Assembly: GCF_014203855.1 (NCBI RefSeq)
Contig: NZ_JACHJV010000002.1
Coordinates: 186,001-250,000 of the forward strand
DNA: 64,000 bases
Direction: 5' to 3'
Source of the DNA: Kitasatospora kifunensis
GTDB lineage: Bacteria > Actinomycetota > Actinomycetes > Streptomycetales > Streptomycetaceae
Below, piece after piece: positions 26,585 through 35,640 of the stretch. The position numbers and the translations under genes are program-made. The notes under the pieces are model-generated. The model was not told the DNA's origin. It ran no database searches and was given only the letters and a program-made list of their open reading frames with translations. Numbering within the stretch: the stretch's first letter is position 1; every line of letters starts with the position of its first letter.

Positions 26585-28822
26585 TCAGCCGATGGTCCAG
26601 TGCTGCAACGCCGAGCCGGTGTCCGGCTGTTGGGTGACCAGCGAGCCGTCCGAGGTGGTGGCGGTGGTCAGGAGAAGCCCACTGCGCTGCGAGGTGATGG
26701 TGTAACCGCCGTCGGCCGTGGCGGTCACCGTCCAGCGTTGGTTGTTGTTGCCGGTGCAGGTCCACTGGATCACCTGGGCGCCGGCGGTGGTTGAGCCGCC
26801 GCTGACGTCCATGCAGAGCTTCGACTGGCCGTTGACGATCTGGTAGGAGCCGTCGGACTGCTGGGTGAAGGCCCAGTGCTGGTTGCTGCCGCCGTTGGGG
26901 GTCCAGGTGATCAGCTGGGTGCCCGTGCTGGTGGAGTGGTTGGGGTCGTCCAGGGCCTTGCCGGCCGCGGTCAGGGTGTGGCTTCCGTTGAGGGTGGGGG
27001 TGCCGGTCGGGGTGAGGGTCAGGGTCTGCTCGTCGGGGGTGCGTCCGGCGCCGACCGTGCTGCCGGTGGTGTCGGTCCAGCTGCGGGTGGGTGTGGTCTC
27101 GGCCAGGCGGCTGCTGTTGGCGGAGAGTCCGAGGACCAGGCCGCTGTAGCGGTTGACCAGGCGGAAGCTGCCGGGCGCCGTGCTGCTGGGCACCAGGAAC
27201 CACTGCTGGCCCACCGACGCGCCGCCGGAGGGCGCCGCGGTGACGGTGGGTGCGGTGCCCCAGGCGCGGTTGGTGGTTTGGGTGGAATCGACGCCGAGCA
27301 GTTGTCCGGTGGCCGTGTTGACGACCTGGTAGGAGCCGTCGCCCTGCGACACGAAGCGCCACGATGCCTGGGTGGAGCCGGTGTTCGTGGCGAGTGAGGT
27401 GGTGGCGGAGCTGCCCTGGGCCTGGGCGAGGATCCGGCCGCCGGCGCTGGCGATCTGGTAGGCCTTGGTGGTGTCCACCGGCGCGGCCGGGCTCGGGGAG
27501 TTGATGGTGACGTCGGTGTACTCGCCGTTGGATCCGTTCGAGCAGGCCCAGGCGCAGTAGGAGCGGAAGGACTTGCCGACGACGGTGTCGTTCGTCCGGT
27601 TGGCGCTGTCCAGGAACCAGCGGTACCAGGAGGCGGTGTGGTAGCTGCCGGTGTCGCCGAGCAGGAACCACTTCTGGGTGGCGAGGTCGGTGGTGGCGTA
27701 GTACTGCTGCGGTGCCGATCCGCTCTGGTCGACCCCCTGCGGCTCGCCGATGTACAGGCCCAGGTAGGCGTCATAGGTGACGTCCATGACGAACAGCGGT
27801 GAGGTGGCGGGCATTTGGCCGGCCGCGATCTGCTGTTCGGCCGTGCCGGTGTTGGCCGGGTCGTACTCGTCGGCGGGCGGGGTGTAGCCGGTGGAGTTGG
27901 ACGAGTCGACGGGCACCATGTTGCTCTCCAGCCCGCCCTGACCGGGCTGGGACCAGGAGCCGTCGTACCACTTCTGCCAGGAGCCGGGTGCCATCTTCGA
28001 GGCGATCGGCGCGCGGGCCGCGTGCTCGTAGAAGGCCTTCCAGCCCCCGCTCTTGTCGATGACGCGGGAGCCGTAGAAGACGTAGAAGTAGCCGGAGGCG
28101 GTGTCGACGTAGAGTCGCTGGTCGCCGTCGCCGTAGTAGTACGTCTGGCCGGGGAACTGGGTGGTGTCGCCGCGCTGGGTGCTGTACGGCGAGGTGATGA
28201 CGTGGTCCTTGATGGTCCAGGTGTGGCCCTGGTCGGTGGAGACCGCGTAGTCGATGGCGTCGTAGTGCAGGCCGTCGCCGAAGGGGGAGGGGGTGAACTC
28301 GTTGTGCACCAGGCCGTACCAGTCGCCGGTGTCGGGGTCGACCCAGGTGCCGACCAGGTCGCAGTAGTTCTTCTGGGCGTAGCTGGTGTTGCCCACGGAG
28401 TAGGTGGCGGTCAGGCCGGTGGGGCTGTTGTTGCAGCGCCAGGTGGTGTCGTTGTTCTTGTCGTTGGCGTTGGCCGGGTTGACCGCGTTGTCCAGTGAGT
28501 TGTCGGAGGTGGCGGAGTCGAAGTCGGTGCCGGTGAAGAAGGTCCAGGAGCGGTTGTCGGTGGCGCCGTAGAGCGCGTCGGCCTCCTGGTAGTGGAAGCT
28601 GCCGTCCTTGTCGACGTAGGGGGCGGCGGGGCTGTCGGAGATGTTGCCGAACGGCACGGGGGTGCCGACGCTGACGTTGTATCCGGTGCTGGGTGAGCCG
28701 GTGTGGATCGCGCTGCTGGGGGCGGCCGGGGTGGCGGAGGCCGGGGAGGCGGCCAGACCGGCCAGGCTCAGGGCCGCGCTGGTGAGCAGCGCGAGCAGGC
28801 CGGTGCGGGGTGGGGGGAACAC
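26585..28822 (-). CDS. Secreted beta-propeller-like protein with C-terminal ricin-type lectin domain
   Basis: Exported protein of about 745 aa, probably a carbohydrate-active enzyme or binding protein. A Sec signal (LLALLTSAALSLAGLAASPA) is followed by about 380 residues with propeller-like repeats (YVDKDGSFHYQEADALYG, LVGTWVDPDTGDWYGLVHNE, GYFYVFYGSRV). A central region with QxW-like strands (ASWRFVSQGDGSYQVVN) and a C-terminal ricin B-like trefoil (QHWAFTQQSDGSYQIVNGQS, IQWTCTGNNNQRW, ALQHWTIG) complete it. GTG 28822 is chosen because AGGAG lies 5 nt upstream. It is last in the carbohydrate operon, 49 nt after the enzyme at 28872. No catalytic residues can be named. Confidence 0.75.
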   Translation of the reverse strand: MFPPPRTGLLALLTSAALSLAGLAASPASATPAAPSSAIHTGSPSTGYNVSVGTPVPFGNISDSPAAPYVDKDGSFHYQEADALYGATDNRSWTFFTGTDFDSATSDNSLDNAVNPANANDKNNDTTWRCNNSPTGLTATYSVGNTSYAQKNYCDLVGTWVDPDTGDWYGLVHNEFTPSPFGDGLHYDAIDYAVSTDQGHTWTIKDHVITSPYSTQRGDTTQFPGQTYYYGDGDQRLYVDTASGYFYVFYGSRVIDKSGGWKAFYEHAARAPIASKMAPGSWQKWYDGSWSQPGQGGLESNMVPVDSSNSTGYTPPADEYDPANTGTAEQQIAAGQMPATSPLFVMDVTYDAYLGLYIGEPQGVDQSGSAPQQYYATTDLATQKWFLLGDTGSYHTASWYRWFLDSANRTNDTVVGKSFRSYCAWACSNGSNGEYTDVTINSPSPAAPVDTTKAYQIASAGGRILAQAQGSSATTSLATNTGSTQASWRFVSQGDGSYQVVNTATGQLLGVDSTQTTNRAWGTAPTVTAAPSGGASVGQQWFLVPSSTAPGSFRLVNRYSGLVLGLSANSSRLAETTPTRSWTDTTGSTVGAGRTPDEQTLTLTPTGTPTLNGSHTLTAAGKALDDPNHSTSTGTQLITWTPNGGSNQHWAFTQQSDGSYQIVNGQSKLCMDVSGGSTTAGAQVIQWTCTGNNNQRWTVTATADGGYTITSQRSGLLLTTATTSDGSLVTQQPDTGSALQHWTIG

Positions 28823-28871
28823 GGATTCTCCTGACTGTGCGGAACGCACAACCGTTGGGAGTTCGGTGGAG

Positions 28872-30929
28872 TCAGTGCCAATCCAGGATTAGCCAGCCTC
28901 GGTGCGGCAGGTCCTGGACCAGGGTCAGCCCGCGGTGGTGCTTCTCGATGCGGGCCGAGATCGGTGGGGTGAGCGGGGTCAACAGGGTGGCGCCCGGGGC
29001 CGTGGGGGCGGTCGGCAGGGCGATCCGTGGCCGGGCCGGGTCGGCGCTGCCGTTGGCCACGGCGAGCAGCCAGCCGCGCTCGGAGTGGGACAGGTGCGGG
29101 AGCAGGTGGGGGCCGCCGCTCACCAGGGGCAGGGTGGGCTCCTCGCCTTCGAGGAACCGGACCATGGCGTGCAGCAGGCGCTGGCCGTCGTCGTCGTACG
29201 GCAGCAGGTTGGGCGCGGTCGCGGCCAGCACCGCGACGCGGCCGCCGAGTTCGTTGTGGAACACGAACCTTCCTGGGCCCCAAGCGTGCTGAGTCGACGT
29301 CAGGATCGTGGTCCAGGTGTCGGCGCCGGGCGAGAGGGTGAACCTGGCCAGTGCGGGTTGGACGTTGACGCTCAGGTGCACGTCCTCGCCTGCCAAGTGC
29401 TCGCCGGCCAGGTGCTCGCCGGTCACGTACTCCAGCGCGTACGGGTCGGCCGGGCCCAGGGCTCCGCCCTCGACCAGCTCGCCCTCGACCAGCTCGCCCT
29501 CGACCGGCTCGCGCTCGATCAGCTCGCACCCGGTGATGCCGAGCAGGTGGCCGAAGCCGCGTCGGGTGAGCACCTCGGCGGCCGCGCCGTCCAGCAGCAG
29601 TCCGCCCGACAGCATCCGCTCGACCTCGAAGTCCTCGAAGGACCAGGCGAGTTGGCCGAAGACGGCCTGCACGGGAGCTTCGTCGGCAGTGACCGGGACG
29701 CCGTAGCGCAGCAGGTAGTCGGCGGCGGGTCCGGCGTCGACGGCGAGCGCGGCGAGTTTGCCGCCGGCCAGGGTGCGCACGTGCGCGGCGGCGTGCTGCG
29801 GCATCGGCAGGCCCACGCCGTGGGTGCTCGCCGTGCGCGGTCGGTGATCGGCGACCCAGTCGAGGGCGGGGCGTGAGCGGCGCAGCAGGTCGGCGATGCG
29901 TGGGAAGCGCTGGGCGTGGCCGGACTGCATCGGGTGGACGTTGAGGAACATCGCGTCGGATCCGGCGAGTTGGGCACAGAGCAGCTCCGACCAGGTCTGG
30001 GTGTCGGACTTCGACCAGGCGGTGTGCGGCCAGTTCTCGATCTCGGGCTCGCTGGTGGCGTGCTGCGGCCGCAGGGCGCGTTGGGCTTCCAGCATCCAGA
30101 GCGAGAAGCTGAGTTCGCGCCCGGGTGCGTCACCGTAGCGGGCGAAGTGCGGGCGGTGCGCGACCTTGCCGTTGATGCTCAGTGCCTCGAACAGGGCCGG
30201 CCAGTCGCGGCCCTCCACCGAGTGGACGCCGAGTTCCGAGCTCATCAGGCCCAGCTGCACGCGTGTGCCACCCTGCTCGCCGACCGCAGCCGCCACCTCT
30301 GCGGCCACCTCCAACTGGGCTGTGCGCCATACCTGTTGGAGCAGTGCTCGCCAAGGGTGCGGGGTGCCGGGAGCGGTGACGGTGGCGACGAGCTCCTCGC
30401 GGGTGACCACCGGTAGGCCGGCCGCAGCCGCGAACCGCTCCAGCATCACCGGCTCGAAGCCGCCGCCCCAGTGCAGTGGGGCGTGGTTGTGGTAGCGGAA
30501 GTCGTCCTCCAGCCACAGCACCCGCAGGTCCAAGGTGGCGTAGCGGGCGTACTGGGCGGCCAGCCAGGCGCGCCAGTTGGGGCAGGCGAAGGAGGCCTGG
30601 GCGGTGGCGACTCTTCCGTCGGGGTCGACCATCGGGGCGAAGCCGAGGGTGTCGGTGCGGCCGCGGTCGGCGTGGCCGACGGTGACCCAGGGGTTGAGGC
30701 TGACCGACAGGCCGGCCTCGCGCAGGATCTTCGTCGCGCTCGCCGCGGTCTCGAAGGCCAGTTCCTCGGCCTGGCCGCCCTGGCGGCCGGTGTGGAACTC
30801 CTCGGCCCCGAGCAGCAGCACCACCTCGTCCACCCTGGCCTGCGTGCAGAACTTGGCCAACTCCTCGGCCTGCCTGGCGGCTTGCGGGGTGGGGTGGAGC
30901 TGGAAGCGCAGGTGGTACCTCGCGGGCAC
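28872..30929 (-). CDS. Predicted TIM-barrel carbohydrate-active enzyme
   Basis: Cytoplasmic protein of 685 aa with no signal peptide. It was not assigned to a named family, but its layout resembles large glycoside hydrolases with an N-terminal TIM barrel. Strand-end motifs include VDEVVLLLGAEEFHTG, LSVSLNPWVTVGH, LRVLWLEDDFRYHNH with acidic residues, VQLGLMSSELGVHSVEG and DAMFLNVHPMQSGH. The C-terminal 250 residues look like a glutamine-amidotransferase-like or trimerisation domain plus a beta domain. GTG 30929 is selected because AAGGAG overlaps the permease stop 7 nt upstream. Residues around 465-500 carry 15-bp duplications (EGELVEGELVEG; GEHLAGEHLAGE). Its place in the operon suggests it processes the imported sugar. 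Confidence 0.65.
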   Translation of the reverse strand: MPARYHLRFQLHPTPQAARQAEELAKFCTQARVDEVVLLLGAEEFHTGRQGGQAEELAFETAASATKILREAGLSVSLNPWVTVGHADRGRTDTLGFAPMVDPDGRVATAQASFACPNWRAWLAAQYARYATLDLRVLWLEDDFRYHNHAPLHWGGGFEPVMLERFAAAAGLPVVTREELVATVTAPGTPHPWRALLQQVWRTAQLEVAAEVAAAVGEQGGTRVQLGLMSSELGVHSVEGRDWPALFEALSINGKVAHRPHFARYGDAPGRELSFSLWMLEAQRALRPQHATSEPEIENWPHTAWSKSDTQTWSELLCAQLAGSDAMFLNVHPMQSGHAQRFPRIADLLRRSRPALDWVADHRPRTASTHGVGLPMPQHAAAHVRTLAGGKLAALAVDAGPAADYLLRYGVPVTADEAPVQAVFGQLAWSFEDFEVERMLSGGLLLDGAAAEVLTRRGFGHLLGITGCELIEREPVEGELVEGELVEGGALGPADPYALEYVTGEHLAGEHLAGEDVHLSVNVQPALARFTLSPGADTWTTILTSTQHAWGPGRFVFHNELGGRVAVLAATAPNLLPYDDDGQRLLHAMVRFLEGEEPTLPLVSGGPHLLPHLSHSERGWLLAVANGSADPARPRIALPTAPTAPGATLLTPLTPPISARIEKHHRGLTLVQDLPHRGWLILDWH

Positions 30930-30940
30930 GCGCGGACTCC

Positions 30941-31789
30941 TTACTTCGTGCTGCCGGCCACCAGGCCGGAGCGCCAGAAGCGTTGCAGGGACAGGAAGAG
31001 GATGACCAGCGGGATCGCGGAGATCGCGGCCGCGGTGATCACGATGTTGAAGGGGACGGCGCTGGGGCCGATCCCGCGTTGGGCCTGCCAGCCGACGATG
31101 CCGACGGTGACCGGCTGGAGGCGGTCGTTGGCCAGCATCAGCACCGGCAGCAGGTAGTTGGTCCAGATCGCGACGAACTGGAAGAGGAAGATGGTCACCA
31201 GGGCAGGCGACATCACCCGCAGCGCGATGGTGGCGAAGATCCGCAACTCGCCCGCGCCGTCGATCCGGCCGGCCTCGATGAGCTCGTCCGGGACCGAGGC
31301 TCCGGCGTAGATCCGGGCCAGGTACACCCCGAACGGGCTGACCATGCTGGGCAGCAGCACCGCCCAGTAGGTGTTGACCAGGTGGACTTCGGAGAAGAGC
31401 AGGTAGAGCGGGACGGCGAGCAGCGGCTGCGGGACCAGTACCGCGGCGAGTACTGAGTTGAAGGTGAACTCCCGTCCGCGGAAGCGGTACTTGGCCAGCG
31501 CGTAGCCCGCCATGGCGGCGATCAGGGTGCTGACGGCCGCGCCGCCGACGGCGTAGAGCGCGCTGTTGGCGAGCCACTGCCAGTAGATGCCGCCCTGCTG
31601 GGCGAAGACCTGGTGGACGTTGTCGAAGAGCGCGAAGCGGGCGAACCAGAAGCCGTTGCCGCTGAACAGGTCGGCGTTGGTCTTGGTCGAGGAGACCAGC
31701 AACCACCAGACGGGGGCCAGGAAGTAGACCGAGGCGATCAGCAGGACGCCCAGTATCAGCCAGCGGGAGAGGGACTGACGAGTGGTCAC
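30941..31789 (-). CDS. Sugar ABC transporter permease (MalG-like)
   Basis: Inner-membrane permease of 282 aa, carbohydrate uptake family 1. Six helices are visible. The EAA loop that contacts the ATPase is IEAGRIDGAGELRIFATIAL. GTG 31789 overlaps the stop of the preceding permease as GTGA, showing coupling. As in many streptomycete sugar importers, no ATPase gene lies in the operon, so a shared ATPase such as MsiK is likely used (inference from the group). Confidence 0.9.
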   Translation of the reverse strand: MTTRQSLSRWLILGVLLIASVYFLAPVWWLLVSSTKTNADLFSGNGFWFARFALFDNVHQVFAQQGGIYWQWLANSALYAVGGAAVSTLIAAMAGYALAKYRFRGREFTFNSVLAAVLVPQPLLAVPLYLLFSEVHLVNTYWAVLLPSMVSPFGVYLARIYAGASVPDELIEAGRIDGAGELRIFATIALRVMSPALVTIFLFQFVAIWTNYLLPVLMLANDRLQPVTVGIVGWQAQRGIGPSAVPFNIVITAAAISAIPLVILFLSLQRFWRSGLVAGSTK

Positions 31790-32730
31790 AGAGCACCCCC
31801 GCGGCGCTGGACCAGCTTGAGGAAGCCGAAGGACAGGACGAAGGCGAGCAGCGCGAGGATCACCGATTCGGTGGCGGCGGCGTTGAAGTTGTTGGCGTTC
31901 ACGGCGTCGTAGGCGGCGTAGATCGGGGTGTAGGTGCTGGACAGGTTGGGAGCGACGTTGTGCAGGATGGCCGGTTCGTTGTAGAGCTGGGCGGTGCCGA
32001 TGATCGAGAAGACCGTGGTGAGCACCAGCGCCGGGCGCACCAGCGGCACCTTGATCCGCCAGGCGATGCCGAAGGCCGAGCAGCCGTCCACGGTGGCCGC
32101 CTCGCTCAGCTCGGCGGGGATGGCCTGCAGGGCGGAGTAGATGATCAGCATGTTGTAGCCGGTCCAGCCCCAGGTCAGCATGTTGCCGATGGTGGGGGCC
32201 AGCATGGCGTTGGAGGTCAGGTCCAGGTGCAGGCCCAGGTGGTGGGCGGCGGCGGTGATCGGGCTCAGGCCAGGGGCGACCAGGTAGGACCACATGATGG
32301 CGCCGACCACGCCGGGCAGCGCGTAGGGCAGGAAGAAGGCCAGCCGGAAGAACCGCTTGAAGAGCGTGGACCTGGCGTCCAGCAGCAGGGCCAGGCCGAG
32401 CGCGATCAGCAGCATCAGCGGCACCTGCACCAGGCCGATCAGCAGGACCCGCAGCAGTGAGCCGCGGAAGTCCGCATCGCCCAGCGCGGTGGCGTAGTTG
32501 GAGAGTCCGGCGAAGACCTGGGTCGGCGCGCTCAGGCCCAGGCCCGAACGGTGCATGCGGAACAGGCTCTGGTAGACCGTGTAGCCGATCGGGGCCAGGT
32601 AGAGCGCGGCGAACGGCACGAGGAACGGGGCGAGGAAGAGGGTGAGGGGCCGCCCGCGACCACGGCCGCCGGTGCGGCGCGGGCCGACGGCCGTCGTCGC
32701 GGCGGCCCGCTCTCTCAGCGCGGTTGTCAT
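31786..32730 (-). CDS. Sugar ABC transporter permease (MalF-like)
   Basis: First permease of the importer, 314 aa. After a short Arg/Gly-rich cytoplasmic leader come six helices (LTLFLAPFLVPFAALYLAPI first), with the EAA loop SEAATVDGCSAFGIAWRIKV. ATG 32730 is taken rather than an ATG 20 codons earlier, as GGAAAGG lies about 11 nt before it and the extra sequence is not conserved-looking. It lies 96 nt downstream of the binding-protein gene. Confidence 0.9.
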   Translation of the reverse strand: MTTALRERAAATTAVGPRRTGGRGRGRPLTLFLAPFLVPFAALYLAPIGYTVYQSLFRMHRSGLGLSAPTQVFAGLSNYATALGDADFRGSLLRVLLIGLVQVPLMLLIALGLALLLDARSTLFKRFFRLAFFLPYALPGVVGAIMWSYLVAPGLSPITAAAHHLGLHLDLTSNAMLAPTIGNMLTWGWTGYNMLIIYSALQAIPAELSEAATVDGCSAFGIAWRIKVPLVRPALVLTTVFSIIGTAQLYNEPAILHNVAPNLSSTYTPIYAAYDAVNANNFNAAATESVILALLAFVLSFGFLKLVQRRGGAL

Positions 32731-32826
32731 ACGTGTACTGCCTTTCCGTGCTCGGAACCTGGGCGCTTGGAACCTGGGCCACCTCGGCACGCCACTGACC
32801 GCGGCGCGGGTCGAGTTGACGGTGGG

Positions 32827-34146
32827 TCAGCCGCCCGAGACGCTCAGGCCCTGCTGCTTCATCCCGGCCACCGTCTTGCCCTGCACGGTGGCGAGCATGC
32901 CGCTCAGCGTGGTGCCGCCGGTGCCGGCCTGGCCGAGCCCGTCGCCGAGGTCGGTGGCGGTCTGGGTCATGGTCGGCCCCCACTGCCAGGCGGTGCTGAT
33001 GTGGGCGCTCTCGTTCTTGAACACGTCGTAGATGTTCTGGCCGCCGTAGAAGGGGTCGGGTGCGGCGAGCGCGGGGTTGGACAGGCCCGCGGTGGCGGCC
33101 GGGTAGATGCCGGTGACCTTGATCAGGTTGCTGACGCTGTCGGTGTCGGTGCTCATCCAGGTGGCGAACTCGGTGGCCTCCTTGGCGTGACCGCAGCCCT
33201 TGAGCACCGCGGTGGCCGAGCCCCCGTCGTTGCCGTAGACCGGGTTGGCGGCGTCCTGGACCGGCATCGGCGCAACCGCCCACTGGCCCGCGCCGGCCTT
33301 GACGCTGCTGGCGATGATGGGCGCGTCCCAGACCGCGTTGACGTCCGAGAGCACCTTGCCGTTCGCCATGTCGGCGTAGAGCGAGGGGTCGTAGCTCGGG
33401 TCGGTCTTCAGCAGCTTCTTGTCCAGCAGGCCCTGCCAGAAGCCGGCCACCTTCTGGTTGGCCGCGCTGTCGACGCTCACCTGCCACTTGTCGCCTGCGG
33501 TGCCGAACCACCCCGCGTCGGCCTGCCAGGCCAGACCCGCGTAGTTGTAGGCGTCGTTGCCGAAGTCGCCGAGGTAGACGCTCGGGTCGGCGGCGTGCAC
33601 CTTGGCGGCGTCGGCCGCGTACTCCTCCCAGGTGACCGGGGCAGTGGTGATGCCGTACTTGGCGAACAGGTCCTTGCGGTACATCAGCGCCATCGGCGCG
33701 GTATCGACCGGTATGCCGTAGGTCTGGGCGCCGATCGTGACCTGCTGCCAGGTCCAGTCGGCGAACTGCGACTTGGCGGGCGCGGCGTACTTGCTGACGT
33801 CCTCCAGCGCGCCGGCGGCGGCGAAGCTCGGCAGCGTCTCGTAGCCGACCTGGGCCAGGCAGGGGGCGTTGCCGGCCTTGGCGGCGGTGAGCATCTTGGT
33901 GTAGCCGCCCTTGGAGCCCGAGGCGGTCTTGTCGAAGCTGACCTGGATGTTCGGGTGGGTCTGGTTGAAGCGGGCCACCGACTGGTCGTAACCCGGCGCC
34001 CAGCCCCAGAAGTCCAGCTTCACCACCCCGCCGGAGGAGCCGGCCGAGTCCGCTGCTCCGGAGCCGCCGGAGGAGCAGCCGCTGACCAGGGTCGCGGCCG
34101 TGAGGACCGCGATCGCGGCGGCGAGGGAGTGGGGTCGTGCCTTCAC
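32827..34146 (-). CDS. Sugar-binding lipoprotein of an ABC importer
   Basis: Extracellular solute-binding protein, family 1 type, 439 aa. The signal peptide ends in the lipobox LVSGCSS, so it should be tethered to the membrane through the Cys. The mature start VVKLDFWGWAPGYDQSVARF and later GIPVDTAPMALMYRKDLFAK are typical of oligosaccharide-binding members. GTG 34146 is preceded by AGGAG 6 nt upstream. It is the first gene of the five-gene carbohydrate operon running to 26585. The sugar is not identifiable; the neighbouring ricin-lectin protein and unassigned glycosidase-like enzyme suggest a plant or fungal oligosaccharide. Confidence 0.9.
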   Translation of the reverse strand: MKARPHSLAAAIAVLTAATLVSGCSSGGSGAADSAGSSGGVVKLDFWGWAPGYDQSVARFNQTHPNIQVSFDKTASGSKGGYTKMLTAAKAGNAPCLAQVGYETLPSFAAAGALEDVSKYAAPAKSQFADWTWQQVTIGAQTYGIPVDTAPMALMYRKDLFAKYGITTAPVTWEEYAADAAKVHAADPSVYLGDFGNDAYNYAGLAWQADAGWFGTAGDKWQVSVDSAANQKVAGFWQGLLDKKLLKTDPSYDPSLYADMANGKVLSDVNAVWDAPIIASSVKAGAGQWAVAPMPVQDAANPVYGNDGGSATAVLKGCGHAKEATEFATWMSTDTDSVSNLIKVTGIYPAATAGLSNPALAAPDPFYGGQNIYDVFKNESAHISTAWQWGPTMTQTATDLGDGLGQAGTGGTTLSGMLATVQGKTVAGMKQQGLSVSGG

Positions 34147-34334
34147 GTACGTCTCCTGGGGGTCATGGGGGAGAGAGCGCGAGATCCAACAAGCTCGATC
34201 ACGATTGAACAAGCCAAATTCGTTCGGCTATTGTTTGAACTAACTCCGGCTAAGTCAATAGGCTGAGCCCGACCACACGAGCTCGATCGCACGAGCCCGA
34301 CCACACGAGCTCGATCACACGAGAGGAGCCCTCG
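34147..34334. promoter_or_regulatory. Divergent promoter/operator region with two 28-bp tandem repeats
   Basis: AT-rich stretch between the binding-protein operon and the ROK regulator. It contains an imperfect dyad AACAAGCC...GGCTATTGTT around 34206-34238, a candidate ROK operator. Next to the regulator's ribosome binding site lie two tandem 28-bp copies (34266-34293 and 34294-34321, one mismatch) of a unit containing cacacgagctcgatc. Confidence 0.65.
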
Positions 34335-35609
34335 GTGAAGCAGGCGCTACGGGGAACGGGCGTGCGCGAGCTGGCCATGGCGCGTCCGGCCGTCGCGCGG
34401 GACCGGTCCGCCTCCCGGCGGGCGAACCTCAGCATGGTGTTGCGGCTGCTGCGCGACGAGGGGCCGCGCTCCCGGGCCCGGATCGCCGAGGACACCGGCC
34501 TGCCCAAGGCCACCGTCTCCCACCTGGTCGCCGAACTGCTGGACGGTGGCCTGGTCCGGGAGGGCGAGGCGGCCCGCGACCGCGGCGCGGTGGGCCGGCC
34601 CGGCCAGGCGGTGGAGGTCGACGGCCGCCGGGTCCACGGCCTGGGCGCCGAGATCAACGTGGACTACATCAGCCTGCTCGCCCTCAACCTGCGCGGCGAG
34701 GTCACCTTCGAGCGGCGCACCCCGCTGGACGTGCGCACGCTGGGCCCCGAGGCCGCACTCGACGCGGTGGCCGGCCTGACCGCCGAGGGGATGGCCGCCC
34801 TGCGCGAGGCGGGCGGGCAGGTCGTGGGCGTCACCCTGGCCACGCCCGGCGCCGTGGACATGGACGCCGGGGTGGTCAAGTACGCCGCCAACATCGGCTG
34901 GCGGGAGGTCCAGGCGCTGGCCGGGCTGCGCCGGCGCCTGGGCCCGGGCACGCCGCAGCTTCACCTGGAGAACGACGCCAAGCTCGGCGCACTGGCCGAA
35001 TACGTCCTGGCCAGCGCCGACAACGTGCGCGACCTGGTCTACGTCACCGGCCAGACCGGCGTCGGCGTCGGCATCATCGCTGGTGGGCAACTCGTGCGCG
35101 GCACCGGCGGATACGCGGGCGAGGTCGGGCACCTGCGGCTGGTCCCCTCGGACGAGCCCTGCGCCTGTGGGCGGCGCGGCTGCTGGGAGACCACGGTGGG
35201 GCGGGACGCGCTGCTGCGCTACGCCGCCGATCCCACCGACCCGGTCTGCGACCCGACCACCGACCTCGGGCAGCGCCTGGCCGAACTGCGCAACCGCGCG
35301 CACGCCGGTGAGCCGCGCACCCTGGCGGCGCTCACCCGGATCGCGGACCACCTGGCCCCCGGGCTGGCCCTGCTGGCGGACATCCTCAACCCCCGCCTGC
35401 TCGTCCTGGGCGGCCACTTCGCCTACTTCGGCGAGCACCTGATCGATGCGGTGACCGCCCAGGTGCACGAGCTGGTGATGGCGCCCGACGCCGGCGGCTG
35501 CGAGATCGTCCTGTCCCAGCTCGGCCTGGCGGGCACCGCACGCGGTGGCGCCCTGCTCTCGCTGGACGCCGTCTACCAGGATCCGACGGCGGTGATGGCG
35601 GGCGCGTAG
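34335..35609 (+). CDS. ROK-family transcriptional regulator
   Basis: ROK repressor of 424 aa with an N-terminal MarR-like helix-turn-helix (residues 28-85; ARIAEDTGLPKATVSHLVAE) and a sugar-kinase-like domain. The ROK zinc signature is present (GHLRLVPSDEPCACGRRGCW then E). The domain-opening GVTLATPGAVDMDAG is also visible. The start is a GTG with GAGGAG 6 nt upstream. It is divergent from the carbohydrate operon and very likely represses it, with the imported sugar as inducer. Confidence 0.9.
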   Translation: MKQALRGTGVRELAMARPAVARDRSASRRANLSMVLRLLRDEGPRSRARIAEDTGLPKATVSHLVAELLDGGLVREGEAARDRGAVGRPGQAVEVDGRRVHGLGAEINVDYISLLALNLRGEVTFERRTPLDVRTLGPEAALDAVAGLTAEGMAALREAGGQVVGVTLATPGAVDMDAGVVKYAANIGWREVQALAGLRRRLGPGTPQLHLENDAKLGALAEYVLASADNVRDLVYVTGQTGVGVGIIAGGQLVRGTGGYAGEVGHLRLVPSDEPCACGRRGCWETTVGRDALLRYAADPTDPVCDPTTDLGQRLAELRNRAHAGEPRTLAALTRIADHLAPGLALLADILNPRLLVLGGHFAYFGEHLIDAVTAQVHELVMAPDAGGCEIVLSQLGLAGTARGGALLSLDAVYQDPTAVMAGA

Positions 35610-35640
35610 GCGCCGTGGTGTCTGGGCCTTGGGCGCGGTG

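Noticed and set aside
34266..34321. Attachment site or insertion-sequence direct repeat
   Set aside because: The two 28-bp copies are directly adjacent with no element between them and no integrase or transposase nearby.
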